Shown here piece by piece: positions 23,359 through 30,181 of a DNA stretch of 35,306 nt. Source of the DNA: a virus; the IMG/VR virus record IMGVR_UViG_3300042549_002930, positions 1 through 35,306 of that record, one strand, 5' to 3'. Below the pieces are notes generated by a model that worked only from the letters and a program-made list of their open reading frames with translations, had not been told where the DNA came from and did not search any database. The position numbers and the translations under genes were made by a program. Positions within the stretch are counted from its first letter, which is position 1, and each line of letters opens with the position of its first letter.

Positions 23359-23903
23359 ATTTCTCTAACGACAACCAAAAAATAAAAATAGCAACGATAG
23401 CATTTATTGCTGGAATACTTGTTGCGTACATATTTTTCCCAAAGACTGAATCTGAAACCGTTTACAAGTTTGAAAGCGTGACAAAAACGGACACTTTGAT
23501 GATGGTAGTAAAGGACACAGTTTATGTGCCAAAAAAGTGGATAAAATCACAGATTATTAGGGATACAATCCTTGTAGATTATAAGCCTCAAATTAGCCTG
23601 TTTAAGACCTCCATTCCTTCGGAGTATGGAAGTACCAATGTAAGCGGAGAAGTCCTCGGAGAAGTGCTTAAAATGACCGCTACGAATGACTACAAGATAC
23701 CCGTGGTTACAAACACAATAACCGAAACAAAAACGGAAACAATAATTAAAAAGAGCAAAGGAATATATCTAGGCGCAAGCGTAAACTCTTTGTTAGAACC
23801 GAGCGCAAAAGTTTCCTATTTGGATAACAAGTACATCTTTGAGTACCAATACCAACCATTTACTAGGTCTCACCAGATAGGAGTTTCTAAAAAGTTATTC
23901 TAA
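23355..23903 (+). CDS. Membrane-anchored protein, possible spanin
   Basis: A 182-residue protein with one N-terminal hydrophobic helix (about residues 11-29, IATIAFIAGILVAYIFF). A periplasmic-type Thr/Lys/Val-rich stalk with repeated TETKTET pieces follows, and the last 45 residues have alternating beta strands ending in a terminal Phe (GVSKKLF), a feature of outer-membrane beta proteins. As last gene of the lysis block it could link inner and outer membrane like a one-piece spanin. This is inference; there is no lipoprotein box. Confidence 0.55.
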   Translation: MNFSNDNQKIKIATIAFIAGILVAYIFFPKTESETVYKFESVTKTDTLMMVVKDTVYVPKKWIKSQIIRDTILVDYKPQISLFKTSIPSEYGSTNVSGEVLGEVLKMTATNDYKIPVVTNTITETKTETIIKKSKGIYLGASVNSLLEPSAKVSYLDNKYIFEYQYQPFTRSHQIGVSKKLF

Positions 23904-24142
23904 AGGTTAACAAAAGTTCCCAATTTGTAAACTTATAAGTTGTTATTCGGTAAAATTCCGAATTGTTTGTCACTATTTTACATAAATTCGTCCCAAAAAT
24001 CGACAATATTTGTTACCAAATCTATATAGTATTTGTTACCAAATGTCTCCATTTTGTCGACATTTGGCAGCGTTCACGTTACATGAACAGTCAATAAAGC
24101 TGAACTATTGCATGAATTTTTACTAATTGTGGCAGATTCGCC
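23904..24142. promoter_or_regulatory. Convergent intergenic region with operator-like repeats
   Basis: This 239-bp region separates the ends of the two converging transcription blocks. TATTTGTTACCAAAT occurs twice (24007-24021 and 24030-24044), 23 bases apart, and its core ATTTG-ttac-CAAAT is itself an inverted repeat. An exact nine-base inverted repeat CCAAATGTC/GACATTTGG lies at 24039-24047 and 24059-24067, and GTTCA/TGAAC at about 24071-24087. No hairpin with a T-run is visible, so this is not simply a terminator. It may be a protein-binding or replication site. Confidence 0.6.
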
Positions 24143-24343
24143 CTATTTAGGTTTGACTATTTCTTGAAGCTGACCCCAAATAGCTTCGCTTAAATCTCCC
24201 CAATACATTTCGCATTTGCCGTCCTTAAATGGTGGATTGGTAAAATAGGCTTGCATATACTCGCTAGGCTTAGCGGTAAAGCGATAACAACTCTCTTTGT
24301 AGGGACAATTTGTCCCCAGGCACATGGTTATATCTGGACTCAT
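24143..24343 (-). CDS. Cys-rich mini-protein, paralogue of 6680-6856
   Basis: A 66-residue protein with Cys8, Cys13, Cys19 and Cys44; C-x4-C-x5-C, then YRFTAKPSE and GKCEMYW. This matches the 58-residue protein at 6680-6856 in Cys spacing and in the RFTAKPSE and CEMY pieces. A four-Cys metal site is likely. This copy adds a C-terminal helix (LSEAIWGQLQEIVKPK) that the other lacks. It is the last gene of the early block. Function unknown. Confidence 0.75.
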   Translation of the reverse strand: MSPDITMCLGTNCPYKESCYRFTAKPSEYMQAYFTNPPFKDGKCEMYWGDLSEAIWGQLQEIVKPK

Positions 24344-24435
24344 AATTATATGTATTTAGGCATTTTGTGGCACTTTTGTCTGATTTATGCGACATTAAAT
24401 ATAAAAATAGCCGTTAATGCGTAGTATATCTTACA

Positions 24436-24723
24436 TTATTTACCTTTTTGTAAACTATACTTTACATTATCGCTGATCTTCAGCAGGACAAGGTAACCAA
24501 TTAAGTCATTTACCACATCCTCATCATCTTTCTCTAAGCTTCCGTTTTTAATTCTCTTTAGCTTGTCATCAATTCGGATCAGTAGTCCTTCTTTTGCGGA
24601 CAACTGACTAAATACTCCTAGAGGCTCTAATGCAGAGTTTCCGTACTTACGATTCTTTTCAATAAGCATCCTTTGGATCTGCTCTAGAACTTCTTCTACT
24701 TGAATTGCAAATGGTGGTATCAT
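24436..24723 (-). CDS. DUF1599/NMAD1-like protein
   Basis: A 95-residue protein with EKNRKYGNSALEPLGVFSQL (about residues 22-41), LLIRIDDKLKRI and EDVVNDLIGYLVLL. This is the pattern of DUF1599 (nucleotide modification associated domain 1), all-alpha proteins related to MazG-like nucleotide pyrophosphohydrolases. It might act on nucleotides during infection. The AAAAC-type leader TAAAACAAT precedes its ATG. It lies just after the tRNA-like gene in transcription order. Confidence 0.8.
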   Translation of the reverse strand: MIPPFAIQVEEVLEQIQRMLIEKNRKYGNSALEPLGVFSQLSAKEGLLIRIDDKLKRIKNGSLEKDDEDVVNDLIGYLVLLKISDNVKYSLQKGK

Positions 24724-24758
24724 ATTGTTTTAATTGTGGCATTTATGCCGTAATAAGA

Positions 24759-24816
24759 AAGGCTACCTACTAACAACTCACATCCCAATTGTAGGCAGGT
24801 GGGATCGCTTAGCCTT
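24759..24816 (-). other. Potential structured RNA segment between tRNA-like gene and DUF1599 gene
   Basis: Read on the minus strand, AAGGCTA (24816-24810) pairs exactly with TAGCCTT (24765-24759), closing a 58-base element that contains a second stem ATCCCA/TGGGAT and a possible CCTAC/GTAGG pairing. It begins two bases after the tRNA-like gene. It could be a processing signal or a weak terminator (it is followed by TCTTATT). Confidence 0.35.
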
Positions 24817-24817
24817 G

Positions 24818-24926
24818 TAGTCAGGACAGGATTCGAACCTGTATTTATACCACCATACAACTCTCTTTATGGTTGGGCTGTACACACCCTTCGTTATATG
24901 TGCGTTACCAATTCCGCCACCTGACT
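24818..24926 (-). tRNA. tRNA-like gene, 109 nt, anticodon not assignable
   Basis: The minus strand shows a perfect seven-base acceptor stem AGTCAGG/CCTGACT plus a discriminator A, a class II (Leu-like) D arm GTGGCGGAATTGGTAACGC, and a perfect T arm ACAGG-TTCGAAT-CCTGT. Between the D and T arms are about 60 bases instead of about 35-40, with competing hairpins (CACA/TGTG with a 12-base loop; ACCATA/TATGGT). No standard seven-base anticodon loop with T33 and a credible anticodon can be fixed. CCA is not encoded. It may be an insertion-bearing, intron-like or degenerate tRNA. Confidence 0.6.
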
Positions 24927-24944
24927 AGTTACTATACTTTGGCA

Positions 24945-25199
24945 CTAATTCTTACATAGTGCCAAAAATTGCTTAAAGCATACAAACTTCTCTGATTTTA
25001 AATACTGGCTAGTCGTAAACTTAGACCTTCCTTTTTTAATCAGCAAACCTTCTTCAAAAAGAACATAGAATTCGTTTTCAGCTACTACTTGATTGATAGA
25101 AATATATTCTATCCACCATTCCGTAGGCTTGCGGTTTTCATCGAGTACCTTGGTAGCAGATAGGTATCCAAAGGGATTGAGTACTTGAGCTTCTTCCAT
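24945..25199 (-). CDS. Hypothetical protein
   Basis: An 84-residue protein (MEEAQVLNPFGYLSATKVLDE...) with a mixed strand/helix pattern and a basic C-terminus KGRSKFTTSQYLKSEKF. It starts in a one-base overlap with the preceding 63-residue gene, and its stop lies 18 bases before the tRNA-like gene. No family is recognised. Confidence 0.6.
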   Translation of the reverse strand: MEEAQVLNPFGYLSATKVLDENRKPTEWWIEYISINQVVAENEFYVLFEEGLLIKKGRSKFTTSQYLKSEKFVCFKQFLALCKN

Positions 25200-25390
25200 T
25201 ATTTAAACAATCGTTTAATTACACTATCTTTTTGTTCATTATGCAAATATAGTTTTTGCCTTAATATTTCAATAAGCTCTATTGCAACATGGTTTTCTAT
25301 TTCAGCTACGTTTTCAACGTAATCAATAATTAATTTTCCTGTTTCTAAATCAACATGAAAGTCTAGTTCTTCAAATTTATATTTTATCAT
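25199..25390 (-). CDS. Hypothetical protein
   Basis: A 63-residue acidic protein with strands KYKFEELDFHVDLETGKLIID in the first third and a helix IENHVAIELIEILRQKL after it. Overlaps both neighbours (four and one bases), so it belongs to the early operon. Function unknown. Confidence 0.6.
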   Translation of the reverse strand: MIKYKFEELDFHVDLETGKLIIDYVENVAEIENHVAIELIEILRQKLYLHNEQKDSVIKRLFK

Positions 25391-25617
25391 TTGTAGTTGT
25401 GTTGTAAGTGTCTTTGTATAAGTTCAAGTTTTAGAATGTACCTCGGGTTCTGTAGTAGTTCGCTCAGTCTTGGTTCAGAAACACCAGAGAAATAGTTGTA
25501 TAAAATTTCTCCTGCTTGAGGATGGTCTTCCATATCAAGATGTACTTTTAAACCATTGCCTTGACAACATACCGACGATCTAACTGCTCTTTTAATCTGT
25601 TCGTTTGAGTATTTCAT
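25387..25617 (-). CDS. Hypothetical protein
   Basis: A 76-residue protein, MKYSNEQIKRAVRSSVCCQGNG..., largely helical, with a Cys pair at residues 17-18. Its start lies 26 bases inside the end of the small membrane gene 25592-25759, and its end overlaps the next by four bases. No family is recognised. Confidence 0.6.
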   Translation of the reverse strand: MKYSNEQIKRAVRSSVCCQGNGLKVHLDMEDHPQAGEILYNYFSGVSEPRLSELLQNPRYILKLELIQRHLQHNYK

Positions 25618-25759
25618 CTATAGTAACATTTAAATATGTAATCAAAAGACAAAGTAAAAATGCATAAGCCCCTTCAGATTTAGTTATTAAATAAAGGCAG
25701 GTCATAAAACCTAGCGATGTATTTATAAATTTAAGTAAATGCAAAATATGCCTATTCAT
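25592..25759 (-). CDS. Small membrane protein, unknown
   Basis: A 55-residue ORF that fills an otherwise empty 138-bp gap. It begins in an ATGA overlap with the preceding gene (start 25757-25759) and ends 26 bases inside the next. It has two hydrophobic segments (about residues 14-26 and 31-43) with a Lys-Ser-Glu-Gly turn. The perfect coupling and the hydrophobic pattern support it; function unknown. Confidence 0.55.
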   Translation of the reverse strand: MNRHILHLLKFINTSLGFMTCLYLITKSEGAYAFLLCLLITYLNVTIDEILKRTD

Positions 25760-26016
25760 TTTGGAGTAAATTTAATTGCATGTGATATTTCATTTCCATT
25801 AAAGTCTAGCAATTTACCATTCATTTCAAAATGTACTTCCATATGTTTATTTTTATAGTTCTGAATAAGTAACTTGATTTTGTCTTGTACATCTTCCATG
25901 GAGATAAACTCTCCATGTCCGATGTCTTGCCATTCTGTGTATTCGTTCAGCTTATTAATAAACCTACGCTTAAGTATAAATTTAGAATGGGAGGTCGCTG
26001 CTTTCTTTCTCGGCAT
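25756..26016 (-). CDS. Hypothetical basic protein
   Basis: An 86-residue protein with a Lys/Arg-rich start (MPRKKAATSHSKFILKRR), a central helix MEDVQDKIKLLIQNYKN, and C-terminal strands (VHFEMNGKLLDFNGNE). Its start lies 35 bases inside the SSB-like gene. The basic N-terminus could bind nucleic acid. No family is recognised. Confidence 0.6.
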   Translation of the reverse strand: MPRKKAATSHSKFILKRRFINKLNEYTEWQDIGHGEFISMEDVQDKIKLLIQNYKNKHMEVHFEMNGKLLDFNGNEISHAIKFTPK

Positions 26017-26296
26017 ATTGAGCTTTAGATTGATGCGCTTGCTTTTTCTCTACCGCCATCGCTGGTTTGCCATCAGACCAAAATACTTTGCCTGAACCTG
26101 TCCAGAATTTAGGCTTTTTAGCCTCTCTGTCCTCTTTTGTCTGTGAGACATAAGATTGCACATTCTGTCCGTAATCGTTGGCCTCATCGTTCATAGAGAT
26201 GGTTAGAGAGACTCCTTTTAAACCCTTTGCCTTGACGGTGGTAAGTAGGGTTTCTAATGTTTCCTGCTTTAGGAAGATTTCTGATAAATTTGCCAT
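25982..26296 (-). CDS. SSB-like protein with acidic DLPF tail
   Basis: A 104-residue protein that begins MANLSEIFLKQETLETLL and contains GVSLTISMNDEANDYGQN and a Lys-rich KKPKFWTGSGKVFWSDGKP. It ends in EKESSDLPF, which resembles the acidic C-terminal tip of bacterial SSB (DDDIPF) used to recruit repair and replication enzymes. Position between the nuclease and small early genes, and memory of similar phage proteins, support a single-strand DNA-binding role. An OB fold cannot be confirmed by eye. Confidence 0.6.
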   Translation of the reverse strand: MANLSEIFLKQETLETLLTTVKAKGLKGVSLTISMNDEANDYGQNVQSYVSQTKEDREAKKPKFWTGSGKVFWSDGKPAMAVEKKQAHQSKAQYAEKESSDLPF

Positions 26297-26328
26297 TGTT
26301 TTGTTTGTTTTTGGTTTGTCTTGTAATA

Positions 26329-26811
26329 TTAAGTTATTGATTTATTGGATAAAAGAAAATTCTGATATTTTTCATAGAAGTCAGCAAAGTTTTTTACTAT
26401 CCAGTACTGACCACCAGACCTTTCGATAGCTTCTTGGTATATTTTCTGATCATCTGACTGTCTGTCTCTGCCTATCTTTACCTCTATCTTTACCGACCTA
26501 CCAAGAATTGTAGCTGAAATATCCGCTGATCCTTTGGTTGCCGTTGACTTGCCCCAGGTCATAGTTCCAATAGTCTTTGTTCTGCCTACTACATCAGTCA
26601 CTTGCTTCCGATTGTCTATTGGCCTACCCATAGTGTTAATTCGTTCCGCTTGGTATCCACTAAGCTCAAGGAACTCCTTTACGCATTTGGTTAGTCCATT
26701 GGCTGTCTTATCCTCGTACTTTGGCGCTGAAATAGCATACTTGGGCACATTAGGATAGGATTCTAGCATCGACTGTTGCTTGAGTTGTTTAAGAATGTCA
26801 AGTGGTTTCAT
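26329..26811 (-). CDS. VRR-NUC-like nuclease
   Basis: A 160-residue protein whose C-terminal half carries the PD-(D/E)XK pattern of VRR-NUC enzymes: KGSADISATILGRSVKIEVK (about residues 92-111, with Asp at 96 and the E-x-K pair at 109-111) and QKIYQEAIERSGGQYWIVKN. Such nucleases resolve branched DNA in phage replication. Residues 1-60 are less conserved. It overlaps the methyltransferase stop by 14 bases, so the two are coupled, but it is probably not a restriction partner. Confidence 0.8.
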   Translation of the reverse strand: MKPLDILKQLKQQSMLESYPNVPKYAISAPKYEDKTANGLTKCVKEFLELSGYQAERINTMGRPIDNRKQVTDVVGRTKTIGTMTWGKSTATKGSADISATILGRSVKIEVKIGRDRQSDDQKIYQEAIERSGGQYWIVKNFADFYEKYQNFLLSNKSIT

Positions 26812-27679
26812 ATTGTTCGATGGCTTTAAATATCTGATATACTACTTGTGGAACTATTGCGTTTCCTCCGGCTTTGATTGATTCGTTTCTCCATTTAGGA
26901 AAGGTAATAGAGTCCAGTCTGTCGGAAAGCCCATCATCTCCATCACAAATTGGGGAGACAGTTGGGAACATTTGGAAGTTTGTTCTAAATAATTTATTGC
27001 ATCCTTTAAATTGTTGTTTATTGGATTGTGGCCTTTTCTTGGAGAATTCCCCCTCCTGCCCGCTTTCATGTCCATAGCGCAAGGGGTTGGAAGCATTTTG
27101 TTTGTCCATCCAGAGTTGTGTTCCAAATGTCTCAGAGAATAATTCTTTTCTTGAACTGTGCTTACAAAATCCGATGCTTGAGGAGTAGGAAGCATTGTAG
27201 GCAATAAACCAAATTCTATCTCTTCTGTGGGGAGCGTTGACGGCACAAGCTGGAAGTAGAAACGGTGTGACTTCGTAGCCTTGAGTTTCCAGTTCAGCCT
27301 GCACTTCGTCGAATACCAACCCTCCATTCCAATTAGTAAGCCCACGAACATTTTCGCCCACGACCCAACTTGGCTGAATCTCTCGAATTGCTCTAAGCAT
27401 CTCCGGCCAGAGGTGTCTCGAATCCTCTTTTCCAAGTCTCTTTCCTGCGGATGAATAGGGTTGACAAGGGAATCCACCTGTAAGGATGTCAATTGATCCT
27501 CTGTGAATAGTGAAATCTGTCTTTGTGATGTCATGATAAGTTAATGATTTAGGCCAGTAATATTTTAAAACTTTTTGTCCGAATTCATTCCATTCGCAAT
27601 GGAAAACATTTTCCCATCCAATCCACTCCGAGGCTAAATCAAAGCCTCCAATACCTGAAAATAAAGAACCGTGTCTCAT
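26798..27679 (-). CDS. C5 cytosine DNA methyltransferase
   Basis: A 293-residue enzyme that would methylate cytosines in a specific DNA site, probably to protect phage DNA. Motif I LFSGIGGFDLA (residues 6-16), IV GGFPCQPYSSAG with the catalytic Cys72, VI ENVRG (Glu109), VIII RRDRIWF (152-158), and motif X AGGNAIVPQ near 273-281 are present. The target-recognition region (about 165-265) is short and Asn/Gln/Ser-rich. No restriction gene is nearby. A second reading frame inside this gene (26854-27534) also looks like a conserved protein. A G-tract separates it from the previous gene. Confidence 0.93.
   Translation of the reverse strand: MRHGSLFSGIGGFDLASEWIGWENVFHCEWNEFGQKVLKYYWPKSLTYHDITKTDFTIHRGSIDILTGGFPCQPYSSAGKRLGKEDSRHLWPEMLRAIREIQPSWVVGENVRGLTNWNGGLVFDEVQAELETQGYEVTPFLLPACAVNAPHRRDRIWFIAYNASYSSSIGFCKHSSRKELFSETFGTQLWMDKQNASNPLRYGHESGQEGEFSKKRPQSNKQQFKGCNKLFRTNFQMFPTVSPICDGDDGLSDRLDSITFPKWRNESIKAGGNAIVPQVVYQIFKAIEQYETT
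26854..27534 (-). CDS. Overlapping ORF inside the methyltransferase gene
   Basis: A 226-residue frame, +1 relative to the methyltransferase and wholly within it, contains a pattern I recall from many phage proteins: SGRRCLEQFERFSQVGSWAK, MFVGLLIGMEGWYS, FYFQLVPSTLPTEEIEFGLLP, LPTPCAMD and LSPQFVMEMMGFPTDWT. The last motif is also known as a C-terminal feature of some phage C5 methyltransferase proteins. It lies in the part where the methyltransferase frame encodes its poorly conserved target-recognition region, so chance shadowing is unlikely to explain the whole pattern. It may be a real protein, an alternative product or the trace of an ancestral frame. Confidence 0.5.
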   Translation of the reverse strand: MTSQRQISLFTEDQLTSLQVDSLVNPIHPQERDLEKRIRDTSGRRCLEQFERFSQVGSWAKMFVGLLIGMEGWYSTKCRLNWKLKATKSHRFYFQLVPSTLPTEEIEFGLLPTMLPTPQASDFVSTVQEKNYSLRHLEHNSGWTNKMLPTPCAMDMKAGRRGNSPRKGHNPINNNLKDAINYLEQTSKCSQLSPQFVMEMMGFPTDWTLLPFLNGETNQSKPEETQ

Positions 27680-27688
27680 AATAAAATA

Positions 27689-27701
27689 GGGGGGGGGTGG
27701 G
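27689..27701. repeat. G-tract G9TG3
   Basis: Nine G, T, three G on the plus strand, between two minus-strand genes. Identical to the tract at 32530-32542. Confidence 0.9.
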
Positions 27702-27705
27702 TAAA

Positions 27706-27927
27706 TTAGAATGGTAAATCAAAAGCATCTAAATGGTGATGTGGCCAATAATAATCTGTTCCAAACCTGCATAGGTATTCAAATGCAAGTACCCTATTTG
27801 CTTCTCTCATTTTTAGCCAAATCCCTTGGGTGTATGTCTTATCGTAATCTCCAGGTCTTGCTTCATTAAACTTATCCCAGAATACTTCAAATGGAATTTC
27901 GGATATTTCGTCTAGTGCTTCAATCAT
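27706..27927 (-). CDS. Small protein with DLPF C-terminus
   Basis: A 73-residue protein: an acidic start (MIEALDEISEIPFEVFWDKF), a helix QGIWLKMREANRVLAFEYLCRF (given as pieces QGIWLKMREAN and RVLAFEYLCRF), and the end HHHLDAFDLPF. The terminal DLPF repeats the SSB-like tip seen in the 104-residue protein at 25982-26296. It overlaps the primase-helicase stop by four bases (ATGA), so it is probably a replication accessory. Function unknown. Confidence 0.65.
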   Translation of the reverse strand: MIEALDEISEIPFEVFWDKFNEARPGDYDKTYTQGIWLKMREANRVLAFEYLCRFGTDYYWPHHHLDAFDLPF

Positions 27928-30131
27928 TTCTTTAAGTGTTTATAAATCGTTGTTCTACTTACATTTAATAATTCTGCTAACTCAGAGCGGTTAAAATTAG
28001 GAATGGTCCTGTTAATCATCTCAATTTTCTTTTCTATAGACTCATTTTTCATAGACCTAATTATTTCACTAAGCTCATTAGATTCCAAGCTACTTACCTT
28101 AATCTTCTTAGACATTGCAATAAAGTAGTTACTTAACTTCTCTGCCTTCAGCAATGAATCCTTAGTTACAAAATCAAAGTTCTTGCTTGTCTCAAATGAC
28201 CAGAGCGTATTAATCAACAAAGCAAATCTAGGTACATAAGCTTTTTGCTTACTCAACATTGACTTTACATATTCCGATATATCATCCGAGTTCTGCAAGT
28301 CAGTAATGTTGTTAAATATGCGCTCCCATTCAATATCTGCTTGGCTATCAAATTTAATTATTCTACTCTCAATTTCTCCAAACTTATTGTACTGCAATAC
28401 TTGGTTTCTGACTAGGTTATAGAACTGACTAATGTAAGCCTCGTACCAGTCCAATATTTCTTGGTCAATTGAGTTCTTGTTGTAGTGTTCAATCTCCTTA
28501 TCAGGGTAGCTAACAAGTAATCTGTCTAGGAATCCATTGTCTTTGTTTTCCATAGTTGAAATCTGAGAAAATATACCAGGTTGTATACCACCTAGCACAG
28601 GAATCAATGGACTAGCAACAAAGCTACTTTTTGTAGACTTTCTAGTAAGAATTGCTGCTTGGTTTGACCAGCATGAGAGCCAAAACTCGAGATCAGAGCC
28701 AGGCTTATATTTATTCATGTCCTTAATCCAACCGTTCAATTCATCCTTAAATACCGCAATACCTACTTGATTTTCTTCGTGCAAATCCGCTAAGGCTTCT
28801 ACGGTAATGTCATTAACTATCAACTGCTTCCTTACAGGCTCCTTAATTTCCTCTACATCCTTTTTATCCTTTGCAGTCAACTTTTCGTATTCCTTGTACT
28901 TCTTATACTCGTTCTGGTAGTGCTTAATTTCAAAGCTATTCTTCTTAGAAATCGGGAAGATGATGGCATTAATACTAGGTGTTTTTCCTAGTCCAGCCTT
29001 ACCAATTAATCCTATCCAGATGTTGCAAGATTCTCTCCAACCTGTTTTTACCTCTACCTTGCAAGCGTTACCAATGCAAAGAGACAAAAGCCAAAGCAAT
29101 GAACTACCCATGTAGTCAATAGAATGATTAAGTGTTTTCTGATTTAATAGAATATAACTCTGCAATGACTCTGGGAACACATCAATAGGAAATATTAAAT
29201 CCTCCTGTGGAATATCAATCTTCTCAATTTCTACCTTGCGAATCTTCCGCTCTCCATATCCTTCCTTGTAAAGCTCTTTTGCAGCCATTGAGAAGTCTCC
29301 GTTAAAGTACTTGTAAGCATAGATACTAAAAGGAGTTAAAGGTGTCTCATGAGGGTAAATCGTGGCCGTAGTAAAGAGATAACACAATCCGCTATCCTTG
29401 TATATAAATCCATGCAAGGCATCCTTAGAATTAGTTTTTCTTATCACTATGCGATCCGTTAGGTGCTTAACTGCGGTAAACTCATTTGCAATTAAATCTA
29501 GGACTCTGTTTCTATGATTGTAATCTTGCCAAGGTGTTAATCCGCTATACTCTGTATTTTCCACCTTAGCTTCTACCTTGGCTTCATCGTAGTTAAAGTA
29601 CCTGCACAATCCAAAGAGAATCTCTCGCTCCTGCTCTGTAATCTCCTGCACCTGCTCATAAGATAAGTCAGATACTTGATTATCGTAGATGTAGATGTAC
29701 CCACCTGTTCCCCTAGTTTCAATTAACGCTTGAGAATGTCCCTTAAGTGTTGCAAGCTTTCTGTTTCCATCTACCTTAGAGCATCGGTATATTATATGGT
29801 AGCCTGAATTTATAGTCTTATATATTACAAACTTTCTATTAAAGTCATCAATATAATCTGATATAAAAGAAATAAAGTCACTCCAGAACTTCTTTCCGTC
29901 TTGGATCGTTGGAAATACCTTTAAGTCTACATCTATACATTCAACATCGTAAAAACCTGTTATTATACCGTATCCTTTGGTCTTGTGTTCAAGCTTCTCT
30001 AACTCTGACTTTTCTATCTTTTTTGTCTGGTATTCCTTCCATAAAATCAAAGGTTTTTTACCCTCCGATATAGGCATTACGCTGAATCCTGAGTTCAGTA
30101 AATTAATTGCTCTTCCTAGTGTTACGTTCAT
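27924..30131 (-). CDS. Prim-pol / DUF3987 replication protein
   Basis: A 735-residue replication protein. Residues 1 to about 190 form a bifunctional primase-polymerase-like domain (ECIDVDLK acidic metal site at about 64-71; SGYHIIYR at about 108-115; LIETRGTGGYI near 136-146). From about 300 to 560 it is a DUF3987-type ATPase with Walker A GKAGLGKT (about 373-380) and Walker B-like IAVFKDELNGW (about 451-461). The end (NRSELAELLNVSRTTIYKHL) is a helix-turn-helix. It should prime and unwind DNA at the phage origin. The iteron region 30182-30451 lies directly upstream of its start. Confidence 0.88.
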   Translation of the reverse strand: MNVTLGRAINLLNSGFSVMPISEGKKPLILWKEYQTKKIEKSELEKLEHKTKGYGIITGFYDVECIDVDLKVFPTIQDGKKFWSDFISFISDYIDDFNRKFVIYKTINSGYHIIYRCSKVDGNRKLATLKGHSQALIETRGTGGYIYIYDNQVSDLSYEQVQEITEQEREILFGLCRYFNYDEAKVEAKVENTEYSGLTPWQDYNHRNRVLDLIANEFTAVKHLTDRIVIRKTNSKDALHGFIYKDSGLCYLFTTATIYPHETPLTPFSIYAYKYFNGDFSMAAKELYKEGYGERKIRKVEIEKIDIPQEDLIFPIDVFPESLQSYILLNQKTLNHSIDYMGSSLLWLLSLCIGNACKVEVKTGWRESCNIWIGLIGKAGLGKTPSINAIIFPISKKNSFEIKHYQNEYKKYKEYEKLTAKDKKDVEEIKEPVRKQLIVNDITVEALADLHEENQVGIAVFKDELNGWIKDMNKYKPGSDLEFWLSCWSNQAAILTRKSTKSSFVASPLIPVLGGIQPGIFSQISTMENKDNGFLDRLLVSYPDKEIEHYNKNSIDQEILDWYEAYISQFYNLVRNQVLQYNKFGEIESRIIKFDSQADIEWERIFNNITDLQNSDDISEYVKSMLSKQKAYVPRFALLINTLWSFETSKNFDFVTKDSLLKAEKLSNYFIAMSKKIKVSSLESNELSEIIRSMKNESIEKKIEMINRTIPNFNRSELAELLNVSRTTIYKHLKK

Positions 30132-30143
30132 TTTTGTGTTTTA

Positions 30144-30178
30144 CAAAGGTTTATAGAAAAAGGGCATTTTTGGTCAAA
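30144..30178 (-). promoter_or_regulatory. Putative promoter for the replication operon
   Basis: Minus-strand AACCTTTG (30151-30144) is one base from TAnnTTTG, and TTTG (30178-30175) lies 23 bases upstream, slightly long for a Bacteroidota promoter. The leader TAAAACACAAAAATG follows. The nine-base word CCTTTGTAA is shared with 172-180 and 261-269 near the divergent control region. Confidence 0.35.
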
Positions 30179-30181
30179 AAA

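Noticed and set aside
26329-27679. Restriction-modification pair (nuclease plus C5 methyltransferase)
   Set aside because: The nuclease has the VRR-NUC pattern of replication-associated enzymes and no restriction-type specificity region; an orphan methyltransferase is more likely.
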